A stretch of 64,000 nucleotides of DNA from Flaccisagitta enflata. Taxonomy: Eukaryota; Chaetognatha; Sagittoidea; Aphragmophora. The position numbers were made by a program, and so were the translations under genes. Positions 46,480 to 59,513 of the stretch are shown here, piece by piece. The stretch lies in contig OZ231128.1 in NCBI GenBank assembly GCA_965153355.1, positions 47,740,001 to 47,804,000 of the forward strand, written 5' to 3'. Under the pieces are notes generated by a model that worked only from the letters and a program-made list of their open reading frames with translations, made no database searches and was not told the DNA's origin. Position 1 is the stretch's first letter. Each line of letters starts with the position of its first letter.

Positions 46480-47425
46480 CTCCCAAATGTACCCCAAAAT
46501 GAGATTCTGGCCCTAAAACCGGGGATTTTCTGCAATGTACCCCAGATGTACCCCATTACAATGTACTGGGGATTGTTTGAAATGTACCCTACTTTGCCGA
46601 GATGTTGCCCCTCATTATAAGTGGGGATTGATTTGAAGTGTACCCTCCTTTGCCTAGATGTACCCCCTTACTTTTAAAGTGGGTTTTGATCTAAAATGTA
46701 CCCCTGATAATTGAGATGTACCCCCTTCAATATCAGTGGGTTTAGATCCCAAATGTACCCCTTACATTTGAAATGTACCCCCAGATTTTTTCCTTAGTTT
46801 TGGATTGCTCTCAGATGTACCCTCTTCATTATAAGTGGGTTTCGATCTCAAATGTACCCCTGATAATTGAGATGTACCCCCTTCAATATCAGTGGGTTTA
46901 GATCCCAAATGTACCCCTTACATTTGAAATGTACCCCAAGATTTTTTCCTTAGTTTTGGATTGCTCTCAGATGTACCCTCTTCATTATAAGTGGGTTTCG
47001 ATCTTAAATGTACCCCTGATAATTGAGATTTACCCCCTTCAATATCAGTGGGTTTAGATCCCAAATGTACCCCTTACATTTGAAATGTACCCCCAGATTT
47101 TTTCCTTAGTTTTGGATTGCTCTCAGATGTACCCTCTTCATTATAAGTGGGTTTCGATCTCAAATGTACCCCTGATAATTGAGATGTACCCCATTCAATA
47201 TCAGTGGGTTTAGATCCCAAATGTACCCCTTACATTTGAAATGTACCCCCAGATTTTTTCCTTAGTTTTGGATTGCTCTCAGATGTACCCCCTTCATTAT
47301 CAGTGGGTTTAGATCTCAAATGTACCCCTTATATTTGAAATGTACCCCCAGATTTTTTCCTTAGTTTTGGATTGCTCTCAGATGTACCCTCTTCATTATA
47401 AGTGGGTTTCAATCTCAAATGGAAT
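46480..47425. repeat. 156-bp satellite built from ATGTACCCC sub-repeats
   Basis: TTTTGGATTGCTCTCAGATG recurs at about 46797, 46953, 47110 and 47265 (156-bp period) and again about 103 bp later near 47368. Each unit holds five ATGTACCC motifs. The left part (46480-46790) is a degenerate run of the same sub-motif. Confidence 0.9.
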
Positions 47426-47825
47426 GCAATCTCAAATGGAATGCACCACGATAGAATCCATGATGAGGAAAACATCTAGAAATCTGTCAACAAATGAAAG
47501 AACTAAGAAGGAACTAAAGATATGGCAAAGGCAGTTGACAAGAAAGACAAATATAATTTGCTTTACTCTGGGGATAACAACAACAATGAAAAACATTCTC
47601 CCGCTAGGAGTGTCCCGCTGAAATTCAAGTACCTCCCTCGTCCTCATCCTCCTCTTCCTTCTACTGAGTCTTAAACCTGAGTTATTGATCCATTTTTAGC
47701 CTGCAAATGTCAACACTGGCTTTGTATCATCTCATTACAAGTCTGTCTTTTTGTCTTTCTTTTTGTCTGTTTGCCAGTCTGATGTGTGTCTTTCAGTCTG
47801 TCTTTATATCTGTCTGACGGTTTTC
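47426..47825. other. No supported gene
   Basis: A 93-codon plus frame (47340-47621) begins in the satellite and has no domain. Irregular CTGTCTTTCTGTCTG lies at 47740-47815. Confidence 0.4.
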
Positions 47826-47973
47826 AGTCGCGTGCACGCGACTCTATGACCCACTCTGTCCGTCTGTCGGTCGGTCTGTCCGTCCGTCGGTCACACTTAG
47901 TGGTCACACTTAGCTTTTTTCGCCGCTCCTGCCCACCCGCACGCGACTTCGGCTCGTGTATACGGCCTTGTTC
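47826..47973 (+). mobile_element. D-superfamily element, main subfamily
   Basis: AGTCGCGTGCACGCGACT, CTATGACCCACTCTGTCC, (GTCG/GTCT/GTCC)n, GGTCACACTTAG (duplicated), CGCTCCTGCCCACCCGCACG and GTGTATACGGCCTTGTT. About 148 bp; a 235-bp GT tract starts 25 bp downstream. Confidence 0.75.
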
Positions 47974-47995
47974 TTTGTAGCTGTCTATTTGTCTT

Positions 47996-48643
<648 letters not shown>

Positions 48644-49288
48644 TTTTGGGCAGCGGCCCCGAAGGGGACGAAGTCCTGTAGAACACAGGGGGACTTTTGT
48701 TCGTCCGTTCGTTCGTCCGTTCGTCCGTTCGTCCGTTTGTCCGTTCGTTAGTCCCCTCAGGCCTCAAATCTGGCCTTTCAGGCTACAAATCTGGCCTCTC
48801 AGGCCACAAATCTGGCCTCTCAGGCCACAAATCTGGCCTCTCAGGCCTCAAATCTGGCTTCTCAGGCCTCAAATCCAAATTCTCAGGCCTCAAACCTGGC
48901 CTCTCATACCTCAAATTAGGCCTCTCAGGCCTCAAATCAGCCATCTATACCACTATTTATTGCTCCCAGGCTCCAAATCAGTCCTCTGGCCTTTCAAGCC
49001 TTAATCCAGCTCTCTCAAGCCTCAAGTTAGCCCTCTCAAGCTTCCAATCGGCATTCTGAGGCCTTATATCAGCCTTCTTAGACCTCAGTTTAGACTCTTG
49101 AATTCCTTCAGTCAGCCCTCTATAGCATCTCATCCACTTCTTCAGGTAGGACGAACGAAAGTCCCCCTGTGTTCTACAGGACTTCGTCCCCTTCGGGGCC
49201 GCTGCCCTGCTTCCCCTCACTCCAATTCACAATCACTCAAAGCAGGGCAACGGGTATCGCTGACCACATATTGCCCTTGGGCGACCTG
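48644..49288 (+). mobile_element. B-family hairpin-ended element (B3), complete
   Basis: TTTTGGGCAGCGGCCCCGAA, then GGGGACGAAGTCCTGTAG and AACACAGGGGGACTTT. A TTCGTCCG tetramer stretch is followed by a 21-bp array (core GGCCTCTCAGGCCACAAATC). The inverted flank ends GGACTTCGTCCCCTTCGGGG, then GCCGCTGCCCTGCT; stem AGCAGGGC; ACGGGTATCGCTGACCAC; terminal hairpin GCCC-TT-GGGC (about 49273-49282), then GACCTGTT. Confidence 0.9.
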
Positions 49289-49740
49289 TTGATATTGTTT
49301 TCCCTTTCCCTCCCTTTTTTGGGCAGCGGCCCCGGAGGGGCCGATGACCTATGATTACACATTTTTCGGTTTTTGTCCGTCTGCCCATCCGTCCATCTGT
49401 CCCCCCCCAGCCTAGAACAAGGCCTCCTGGGCCTTAAATCAAGCCTTTCAGACCCCAAATCACGCCTATCAGATCCCAAATCAGGCCTTTCAGACCTCAA
49501 TTTAGGCCTCTCAGAACCTCAATCAGGCCTTTCAGACCCCAAATCAGGCTTTCCAGACCTCAAATTAGAATCCAGACCTCGAATTAGAATCCTAATCAGG
49601 CCTCTCAGAACACCAATCAGGCCTTTCAGATCCAAATCAGGCCTTGACGGACCCCAAATCAGTCCTTTTGAACCCCTGATCAGGCCATCATGACCTCAAA
49701 CCAGGCCTCTCAGACCCTAATCCAGGCCTTTCAGTAACTG

Positions 49741-49899
49741 AGGGTGTGTCAGCATTCACCATATTATTTGGATATTTTATTTTGATATCAATATCCGGAT
49801 ATTCTACATAGTGAATCTACAAGATTTACTACATGAAATATCCGGATATTGATATTCAAATAAAATATCTGAATTAGCTGATTAATGCAGACACACCTT
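49741..49899. mobile_element. ~160-bp MITE (L) inside the A7 array
   Basis: Ends AGGGTGTGTCAGCATT and (reverse-complemented) AAGGTGTGTCTGCATT. Inside is a longer inverted pair around AATATCCGGATATT, which occurs twice. AT-rich, unlike the surrounding array. No clear target duplication. Confidence 0.65.
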
Positions 49900-49951
49900 A
49901 ATTCAGTCCTCTTAGATCCAAATCAGGCCCTTTCAGACCCCAAATCTGACC

Positions 49952-50377
49952 TTTTGGGCAGCAGCCCCGAAGGGGACTAGTCCTAGAACACAGGGGACTC
50001 GTTCGTTCGTCCTTTCCGTTCATCCATTTGTCCGTTCCTTTCGTCCCTCAGGCCTCTCAGGCCTGAAATCTGCCCTCTCAGGCCTTGAATCTGCCTTCTC
50101 AGCCCTGAAATCTGTCCTTGCCCCTTTCAGATTCAAGGCCTGGGAGGGCAGATTTCAGGCCTGAGAAGGCAGCTTTTAGGCCTAAGGGGACAGATTTCAG
50201 GCCTGAGAGGGTCTGGGGGGGCGGACGGATGGACGGAAAGACGAATGAACGAAAGTCCCCTGTGTTTTACAGGACTTCGTCCCCTTCAGGGCCGCTGCCC
50301 TGCCTCTCATTCCAATTTACAACCATTCAAAGCAGGGCAACGGGTATCGCTGACCATGTATTGCCCTTGGGCGACAT
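49952..50377 (+). mobile_element. B-family element (B4) nested in A7, array with polarity switch
   Basis: TTTTGGGCAGCAGCCCCGAA, GGGGACTAGTCCTAGAACAC; array CAGGCCTGAAATCTGCCCTC, reversing sense at about 50120-50128; inverted flank GTCCCCTGTGTTTTACAGGA; GCCCTGC stem; ACGGGTATCGCTGACCATG; terminal hairpin GCCC-TT-GGGC (50362-50371), then GACATGTT. Confidence 0.85.
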
Positions 50378-50757
50378 GTTAAACCAAAAATCAAGCCTTC
50401 TAGACCTCAAACAAGGCCTATCAGACCCAGATCAGGCCTTCCCAGCCCATAATCAGGCCTCAAAACCTGAGTTAGACCCAAAATCAGGCCTCTAAGCCCC
50501 AAAACAGCTTCTCAAACCTCTCAGACCTCAAATCCGGCATCTTGGACCTGAAATCAGGCAACTCAGACCTCTAATCAGGCTACTTGGACATAAAATCAGG
50601 TATTAAAGACCCTGCAATTTTTCAGCATGGAATCATAGGTCATCTGCCCCTCCGGGGCCGCTGCCCCACTCATCATCTCATGCCAACATAAACTAACATA
50701 GGGGCATCGGGTACCGCTGACCATGTAACGCTTTTGCGACTATCTGACACTGTCTCT

Positions 50758-50916
50758 GTAAGTGTCTGTCTGTCTGTGTCACTGTCTGTCGGTTTCTCTG
50801 TCTGTCTGACTGCCTGTCTGTTTTTCTGTCTGTCTGTGCAATCGTGTTATCTTTCGTTTGTGTGTGTGTCTGTCAGTGTGACTCGTGCTCTCTGTCTTTC
50901 TGTTTGACTGTCTGCC

Positions 50917-50981
<65 letters not shown>

Positions 50982-50995
50982 TTTTCTCTGTCTAC
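50758..50995. repeat. (TCTG)n microsatellite
   Basis: Irregular CTGTCTG from 50758, then about 70 bp of pure TCTG near 50910-50985. It follows A7 by about 20 bp. Confidence 0.9.
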
Positions 50996-51261
50996 CTCTT
51001 TGTCAGTTTGTGTGAAAGTATGTCTGAAACCCTATAAAAGTAGCGTTCAGTAACAACGTTGAAGCATTGTTATGAAACAATTCCTTTTTGGTGTAGAAAA
51101 AAAAAAAAACTTTTAAGCAAGAAGCTCAGTGCAGAAAACATTTTTATGTACCAAGAGAACTTTTACTGGCGTTTGACAAACATATTAAAGTGAGATGAGA
51201 TATCTACAGCAATCTACGTTTGACTAAAGGTAGAGCCTGTAGTGAGGTATCGCCCATTTTT
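50996..51261. other. No recognised feature
   Basis: Unique-looking DNA. Confidence 0.35.
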
Positions 51262-51404
51262 AGTCGCGTGCACGCCACTCTACAACCCGCTTTGTCCGTC
51301 GGTCGGTTGGTCGGTCTGTTGGTTGGTTGGACGGTCAAGCTCTAGTTTTTTTTATGATTTTTTTGTCGCGTGCACGCGACTCTACACCTTGCCGTGTCAT
51401 AGGC
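51262..51404 (+). mobile_element. D-superfamily element with a second D 5' end at its right
   Basis: AGTCGCGTGCACGCCACT, CTACAACCCGCTTTGTCC, tetramers and TTTTTTTATGATTTTTTT. A second GTCGCGTGCACGCGACTCTA then begins at about 51365 and soon loses similarity. It is either two truncated copies or one D inserted into the T run of another. Confidence 0.65.
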
Positions 51405-51540
51405 AAAATCAGCCATATCAAAGTGCGTCTTTTTTTTTTTTTGAGTCGTATGGTAACGATTATTCTGGTCGTATGGTAACGATTATTCATCTCTGGCCTG
51501 TCTGATAACTTTTTTGACTGTTTTGTTCATCTCTTAACAT
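51405..51540. other. Short duplication, otherwise no feature
   Basis: GTCGTATGGTAACGATTATTC occurs twice in tandem near 51446-51490. Confidence 0.6.
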
Positions 51541-52067
<527 letters not shown>

Positions 52068-55014
52068 ATGCAAATGGAATCCTCTGATCTGATATCATCT
52101 GAATATCAGGAAAAAACTTCATTACACACCTCGAAAATGCCCTCAAACACACCAAACAACAAAATGGTCGATGAGACTTCCATTCACACGTGCAAACAAT
52201 GTAATAAAAGGCTCAGTTGCGAGTGGACATTGAGCAACCATATCGAAGATATCCACAGAGGACGTATCTTTATTTGCATCGACTGTGGGGACGAAATTCG
52301 TTATACGAGTAACACTTACTTGCACAAAAATAGAAATTCGGACTGCACAACAGGCTTTATCATTTACTACACCGATGAAGATGGGCAACTTCAGAGGTAT
52401 AAAAAACGCGTTGACAAGCGTTGTCAGGCATGCTTTCTTCAATTTCCAAGCCAAACCGAAAAACGACATCATTTCGACGAAGTGCACCGAGAAAGAGTAT
52501 TTCGATGTAACAAATGCGACAAAGCCATCTCTTCTTATCGTGATCTTGCAGATCATTCTAAAACCCATGGATCCGAAATCACTTACAGAGCCGAATATGG
52601 GAAACGGATGCGAGATATAACCATGAAGGAAGTCAATTCTTGCGCAGACTGTGACCAGTTTTTCCATACAAAGAGTCGCCTTGCAAAACACAGACAGAAA
52701 ACCCACCTAAACACTACAATCTATCGAGTGCATAGGTGCAACGCATGTAGCGCCATTGTAAGACGTTTTGACGTCCATCAATCATACACACATCCTGAAG
52801 GGGCAACTTCTACCATTCTCTTCGAATCAAATTCCTTAATAGCTACTAATAGACAGAGAGAACTATTAAAAGAGAATCCCGAAATGGTTAGAAAACAACT
52901 CATTAAAATGGCCAAAAATTCTTCGATGCAGACCCGTTTACATTCGTGTTCTCATTGTAAAAAACAGTTTATCAATCTTTCTACTCTGAATAACCACATT
53001 AACAAAATCCACAATGGACGGTTCTTCAAATGCAAGAAATGTGGAACAAAAGTTTACACCCACGCAGCAAAATCCGCGCATCGGAAGTTACATCCAGACG
53101 GCACCAAATTCACCATCTCTTTCAACGGTGATGCATCCGCATTTGCTTCAAAAAAACTATCAACCTCGAATTCTGGGCCAAATGTCAATGATCGTTTAAA
53201 GATAGTAGAGGAACAAAGAAACATTGTTACTACAAAAGTAAAACGGAGGAAGAGAGAAGAGCGAAATTTTATCAACATACGTGATGAAAAAGTCAGTTCT
53301 CATGCCAATAAAAACAATAATTCGAGTAAATGCAAAACAAAAATATACCTCGAGACTGCTGAGAGCCAGAGGAAAATGTACCTGGAAAAAGGGAATGCCT
53401 GTAAAATCAAGGAATTAAAAAGAACTTCCAAAAACAAGGAAATTGAGGTAGCTAAGCAATCTCGGTATTTTTGTCCTTATTGCAAGAAGCTATATCTCAA
53501 CATTTCGACGATGTACAATCACGTAAATGAAGTCCATAGGGGTCGCGTCTTTGTTTGCGACAAATGTGGACATAAAGCTTCTACTTATAAGAGAAAATGG
53601 AACCACCAAAAGTCGCATCCTGAAGGAACCACCTTTACTGTATCTTACAAACCTTCACAGGGGCCCGCCCGTAGAAAAAACGGGGTTACTTCCATAGCCC
53701 AAATGGCCAAAAAACGGGAAATTACTTGCAAAGCATGCAATGAGAGCTTTAATCATGTCATGAAATACAAGAATCACGTGGTAAATGTTCATAGAGGAAG
53801 AGTGTTTACTTGTGACAAATGTGGACTTGTGTGCCGGAAATGGTCGGCAATGAACGGTCACAAAGCCCGATGTGGAGGCTCACTTGCAAGCACCTACAAT
53901 CAAGAAAGATTTTCTGTCAGCAAATGCAGCAAGCGGCAAATGATGCAGCAAGCAAGCGATGCAGCAAGCGACGATCAGAGAATGGGAGAGACTGATGCTT
54001 CAGGAACTACTTTTGATACATGGTTGTCGAGCAGCACTCAATCAGACGACGCCAGCTTGCTTGATAATGTCAAACGGAGGAAGCGAGAAGGAACTGCGGA
54101 TGAAGATGATGACAAGAAGAGATATATTGATGACGACGATGAAGAAGTTTCTTTTCCCTCTTTCGAAATTGCCCCCATGCAAACTAACAATGACGATACT
54201 GAAAAGGTTTATAGAAAGAGACGCTCGGCGACTAAAGCCATCAAAAAACACTCCAAGAGGCGGAAATATTCATGTGAAGAATGTGGTCGCACATTCAACA
54301 ATTTCAGCAATCACAAAAATCATGTGGAAGACTTACACCGGGGTAGAGAGTTAACATGCAACAAATGTGGAAAAGTTTATTACAGATATTCATCGATGGC
54401 CATGCACAAAGCTCGTTGTCGTGGCTCCTTCAAGATCAGCTACAACGTGATTTGCAATTCCTCAAAAGACTCCACGAAACAGACAAGGGTTGCACATTTG
54501 GAAAATAGTACGACCAACAATAATTACCTGGAGGACAGTTTAGAATCAGCGCCAAAAGTGGCAGAAAGCAGATTAAAACAACAATCCACAACTAAGCCAG
54601 TGTCAAGCAATGAAATCGTACCCATCAGTGTAAATGAATCCTCTTCATTGGACTCATCATCCCACAATTCATCATCTGTAAAGACAGAGCCATCAATGAA
54701 AAATTATCCCTCTGCAGCAATTGTTCCATTGACTGCAGCGACAACCACTGAATCAGCCAATGATAAGATGGACAGTTTAGCTCATGTGAGTGCAACGATA
54801 CAGGAAAACAAAAATATTGTGGGAAACCGTTTTGACGATGCTAATGCAACATTGATGTTGCTGCAGTTGTTGCAGCAAAAACTATCGTCGCGGTTAAACG
54901 AGAAAGATGAATCTAAATCAACCAAAAATGCTGACAAAACACACTTCCCTGTGCCCAAAATTGATCTGGACATGGCTCGCAGCAACAACAACAACAACAA
55001 CAACAACAATCAAC

Positions 55015-55085
<71 letters not shown>

Positions 55086-55195
55086 GCAACAACAACAACA
55101 ACAGCAACAACAACTACAGCAACAACAACTACAGCAACAACAACTACAGCAACAACAACTACAGCAACAACAACTACAGCAACAACAACTACAGC

Positions 55196-55229
<34 letters not shown>

Positions 55230-55249
55230 GCAACAACAACAACAACAGC

Positions 55250-55296
<47 letters not shown>

Positions 55297-55397
55297 AAAC
55301 AGCAACAACAACAACAACCCTTTTGGACAGAGCAAATTGTACATGGACAGAGGCACCGATCACCACCATTTCCACCCCGAAGGGAACCGTCATTTGA
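52068..55397 (+). CDS. Large C2H2 zinc-finger protein with seven two-finger modules
   Basis: The frame is 1109 codons; an in-frame TAA at 52047 supports this ATG, and no intron is seen. Seven modules of about 59 residues start at the CxxC of residues 42, 119, 192, 294, 469, 554 and 736. Each has one finger C-x2-C-x12-H-x4-H, a short linker (typically HRGRVF), a second finger with a single CxxC and spaced His, and a tail like HPEGTTFTVSY. In the last two modules the second finger ends KARC, giving C2HC. Linkers are basic (KRRKREE), acidic (DEDDDKK) or Ser-rich. From residue 973 the frame enters a (CAA)n tract read as Asn and then Thr, and ends out of frame with the downstream fingers. Probably a nuclear nucleic-acid-binding protein; target unknown. 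Confidence 0.85.
54984..55318 (+). repeat. (CAA)n trinucleotide tract within the zinc-finger gene
   Basis: About 335 bp of CAA with CAG and CTA interruptions. The phase shifts at CAATCAACAAACAACAAC (about 55008-55025). The main upstream frame reads Asn then Thr, the second frame Gln with Leu, and the third Asn with Ser/Tyr. Most variants (CAA to CAG) are silent only in the Gln frame. Confidence 0.95.
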
Positions 55398-55819
55398 CCG
55401 TCTCCCATCAAGGCAGTCTAACAGCGTCCCAACATAAGAACTTCGATGACAATCCTTCCAATGATGATGATGACATTATCATTTGTGACCCTGATCCTTC
55501 CACAGTCATTAAATTGGAAGACGGGGTCTCATCATCGTCATCATCACAGCAATCGGGCATCAAATCTTGCTGCATCTGTTGCCGCCCATTCGACTGCACC
55601 ACAGACGATTACAGACTCCATCTGTTGTCCCATCTGGAGGCATATCATGGCAAAACCTGCTGCCCCAACTGTCGCGTCGACTGCATCACTCACGAGAAAA
55701 TGGTCGACCATTTTTTGATGGTCCACGGAGAAGTGGAAAAGTTGATCTGTCCGTATGCAAATTGCGTCAGATCGTTTAGGATGAGAAGGACGCTTGAAAC
55801 GCATTTGAAGAAGCATTGA
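55319..55819 (+). CDS. C-terminal zinc-finger portion of the same gene, in another frame
   Basis: From the end of the CAA tract this frame reads PFGQSKLYMDRGTDHHHFHP..., then an acidic segment (NPSNDDDDIIICDPDPST), a Ser run and three fingers: CCICC...H near 55565, CPNC-x12-H-x4-H, and CPYANC-x12-H-x3-H, ending HLKKH and a TGA at 55817. Its first candidate Met (55343) is not needed if it continues the upstream gene. The frame is open back through the CAA tract as Asn. It differs from the upstream frame by a net shift of two bases (or minus one). Either the assembly has an indel in the repeat, or the gene is disrupted in this haplotype. Confidence 0.8.
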   Translation, partial: PFGQSKLYMDRGTDHHHFHPEGNRHLTVSHQGSLTASQHKNFDDNPSNDDDDIIICDPDPSTVIKLEDGVSSSSSSQQSGIKSCCICCRPFDCTTDDYRLHLLSHLEAYHGKTCCPNCRVDCITHEKMVDHFLMVHGEVEKLICPYANCVRSFRMRRTLETHLKKH

Positions 55820-55886
55820 TGATGTTTTAAAAATCTAATTGGCAGAGGTGGGAAGAATTGCTATATAAACCATTCTCACAATCCAG

Positions 55887-56000
55887 AGACAAAGCCAAGT
55901 AGGCCAATATGTGCGACGTGTGGATCGCCGAACAATTGCGTTACTGACTGACAGACCGACGGACAGAGCATCTTATCGATGCGCATTGTCGCACATATAA
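55887..56000 (-). mobile_element. D-superfamily element, subfamily D-double-prime
   Basis: On the minus strand: 5' imperfect hairpin ATGTGC-GACAAT-GCGCAT, CGATAAGATGCTCTGTCCGT, a short tetramer array, CGATCCACACGTCGCAC and the 3' hairpin GGCC-TACTT-GGCT (one mispair), then TTGTC. Element C2 begins directly at its right end. Confidence 0.65.
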
Positions 56001-56002
56001 CA

Positions 56003-56533
56003 AGTCATCCAAGGATCGCACATGGTCAGCGGTACCCGATGCCCTGCTTGGAGTGATTAGCTGAAGAAGTGGAGTGAGAGCAGGGCAGCGGCCCTAAAGG
56101 GCCGATGTCCTGTAGGACACAGGGGTGAATTTCCATACGTCCTAAGAAGGCATGATTGGGGTAATTTTCTGTGATATTCATTGGGAATTTTGCATTTTTT
56201 TCAATATTTTGTCTATTTGCCTTATTATTCAATGGGAATTTGAGGCCTGAGAGGCTGGATTTAGTGCCCAAGAGGCTGGATTTGAGGCTTGAAAGGCTGG
56301 ATTTGAGGCCTGAGAGGCTGGATTTGAGTCCTGAGAGGCTAGACTTGAGACCTGAGAGGCCAGATTTGAGGCCTGAGAGGCCAGATTTGAGGCCTGAGAG
56401 GCCAGATTTGAAGAAGCTTGAGAAGCTTTGGAGGGGGGGACGTACGTACGTACGTACGGACGGACGGACGGACGGACGTATGGAAATTCACCCCTGTGTC
56501 CTACAGGACAACGGCCCTTTGGGGCCGCTGCCC
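56003..56533 (-). mobile_element. C-family hairpin-ended element (C2), complete
   Basis: On the minus strand: TTTTTGGGCAGCGGCCCCAA, AGGGCCGTTGTCCTGTAGG, ACACAGGGGTGAATTTCC, an array of ~21-bp units (plus-strand core GAGGCCTGAGAGGCTGGATT), the inverted flank, the GCCCTGCT/AGCAGGGC stem, CGGGTACCGCTGACCATG and the terminal hairpin ATCC-TT-GGAT, then GACTTGTT. A TACG/GACG tetramer run lies at 56440-56480. Confidence 0.85.
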
Positions 56534-56804
56534 AAAAAGCGTAAAGGTTGCACATTTTGCTAGTTATATCTTTACATTTATGCATAACAAACATTCATGA
56601 ATACATTCAAATATCATACCACATTCGTACATTCCTTTATTCATTCTTCTCATTGTTGACTGTTTTGTTGTAACTTTTTGCAATAATGAAAATGACTGAA
56701 CAAATTTGCCATTTAATTATGCCTCAAATCATGATATGACTTTAACAGTTTAAAAAAAATACATTCTGTCATTAATGACTAGTTAGCTAAGCTCATATGA
56801 AAAT

Positions 56805-57240
56805 GCCCTTTGGGGCCGCTGCCCAAAAACACGATTCTCTGGCCGGTAAGACACGTCTTTTATATATGGTCGTAATGACACACCCGATTACGTGAAAGGA
56901 AGCAGGGCAGCGGCCCCAATGAGGACAATGTCCTGTGAACTAGGGGATCTTTGATTTGTCCTTTGTAACAAGCTCAAAAGCACTGAGGAGTACTGAATGA
57001 AGGCTTACGATGGCTGCTTCAACTCCGATCTTAGGGCAGAGATTTGATTCCAGGCCTGAAAAGCTTGGCTGAGGCTCAATCAAAGCCTGCAAAGTTTATT
57101 TCAAGCCTAAAAGGCAAATTCAAGTCCTTTCAGGGTTGATAAGTCGGTTGAGGAATGATTTTAGGATAAAGAGGACTGATGTGACCTAAGAGGGCATATT
57201 TGGGGTCTAGAAGTGCTCTTAGGGCAACAATGTATCATGC
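56805..57240. mobile_element. Fragments of A/B/C-type elements
   Basis: CCCTTTGGGGCCGCTGCCCA ends a fragment near 56825. AGCAGGGCAGCGGCCCCAAT, then GAGGACAATGTCCTGTG (about 56900-56940), is a B/C-type end in tail-first orientation. Degenerate AGGCCTGAAAAG units follow to about 57240. Confidence 0.5.
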
Positions 57241-57717
57241 TAACACCTGTCCACCAATTATTGCAACAACATGACATATAACCGCTCCTGTTATACTGAA
57301 TTCACATATTTGATCAATTTTGATTATTTTTACAATAATACTAGCTATAACAAGACAGAAAGAGGATTTTCAGTCCCCTGTTAGCGTCGCAAGTTTGATT
57401 TACTTACCACAATTGAGAGGTGGTTCTGTTGAGAATGTCAATTTTGGGTTACTTTGACATTACAATTTGACCACTATCCTTTTGAAATTAGCCTTGAAAT
57501 CTATGAGACTATTAAACTAGAGCTCAAGATCTAACAAGTGGCGCAATCCGCATGTTTTTGTCTGTGTTCATACAGATTTAAGCATGTTTTAAGGATTATG
57601 TTTTTTTTGGTAATTTTTCAGTGCAAGGAGAGGTAGATGTTTTCACTGATTTTGTTATTACTTGGCTTTGTTTTGATTAATCGGGATGATATCCATGAGC
57701 AAAATGGAGCGTTTTTA
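57241..57717. other. No recognised feature
   Basis: AT-rich DNA; ends with TTTTTA at 57712-57717, one flank of the next element. Confidence 0.4.
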
Positions 57718-59001
<1,284 letters not shown>

Positions 59002-59097
59002 TTTTTACAGTACTAACTGATAGCGAAAACCAAATTTCTTCATTTCTTCCCATTTAGGTTTGACAATCTTAAGGAGTTGTTGCAATAATTCGTGTAC

Positions 59098-59300
59098 AGG
59101 TGTTAGGGTTCTGAGGCTTGAGATGGCAGATTTGAAGTGTGAGAGGATTGATGAGGGCTAAGATGGCTCAGAGGGCAAAATTGGGGTCTGAAAGCGCCCC
59201 ATAGAAGACAGAGTTCTGAGGGTTGAGATCGCGATTTGAGGGATAGGGCAATCATTGAGGTCAATCAAAGTGATTTGAGGCTTGAGAGGGCTGTGACCAT
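59098..59300. repeat. Degenerate A/B/C-type minisatellite remnant
   Basis: GAGGCTTGAGATGGCAGATT, GAGGGCTAAGATGGC and GAGGCTTGAGAGGGCTG are loose units without flanks. They may belong with the fragments at 56.9-57.2 kb, separated by element K. Confidence 0.45.
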
Positions 59301-59513
59301 CAAGTATAGTACATATCGTGGTACATAAAATAAGTTATCGATATATAATCTGGAACATCAAGCGAACGTGGACTAAAACGAAATCAATAGGGGAAATGTC
59401 TGTGTCTGTGATACAAGTTACCTGTAAAACAGACTAAAATCTCCAATCCTTGAATTGCAAGGGTCACTTTATTTGAGCATGGACTCGCGTATTTAGCGCG
59501 ACTCGCCTTTTTT

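Larger units (their letters stand above)
49317..50740 (+). mobile_element. A-family element (A7) carrying two nested insertions
   Basis: TTTTGGGCAGCGGCCCCGGA, GGGGCCGATGACCTATGA; arrays of a ~20-21 bp unit (core CAGACCCCAAATCAGGCCTT); inverted flank near 50630 (ATCATAGGTCATCTGCCCCT); stem-loop; CATCGGGTACCGCTGACC; and terminal hairpin CGC-TTTT-GCG (50729-50738). A MITE (49741-49899) and a B element (49956-50377) lie within the array. It starts 29 bp after B3. Confidence 0.85.

Noticed and set aside
54984-55320. Programmed ribosomal frameshift in the zinc-finger gene
   Set aside because: No slippery heptamer with a downstream structure is seen. Indels in a long CAA tract explain the frame change more simply.
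56003-56060. TGGTCAGCGGT in the A/B/C tail as an RNA polymerase III A box
   Set aside because: It resembles an A box on the tail strand, but there is no B box at a suitable distance in any copy, so a tRNA origin is not supported.
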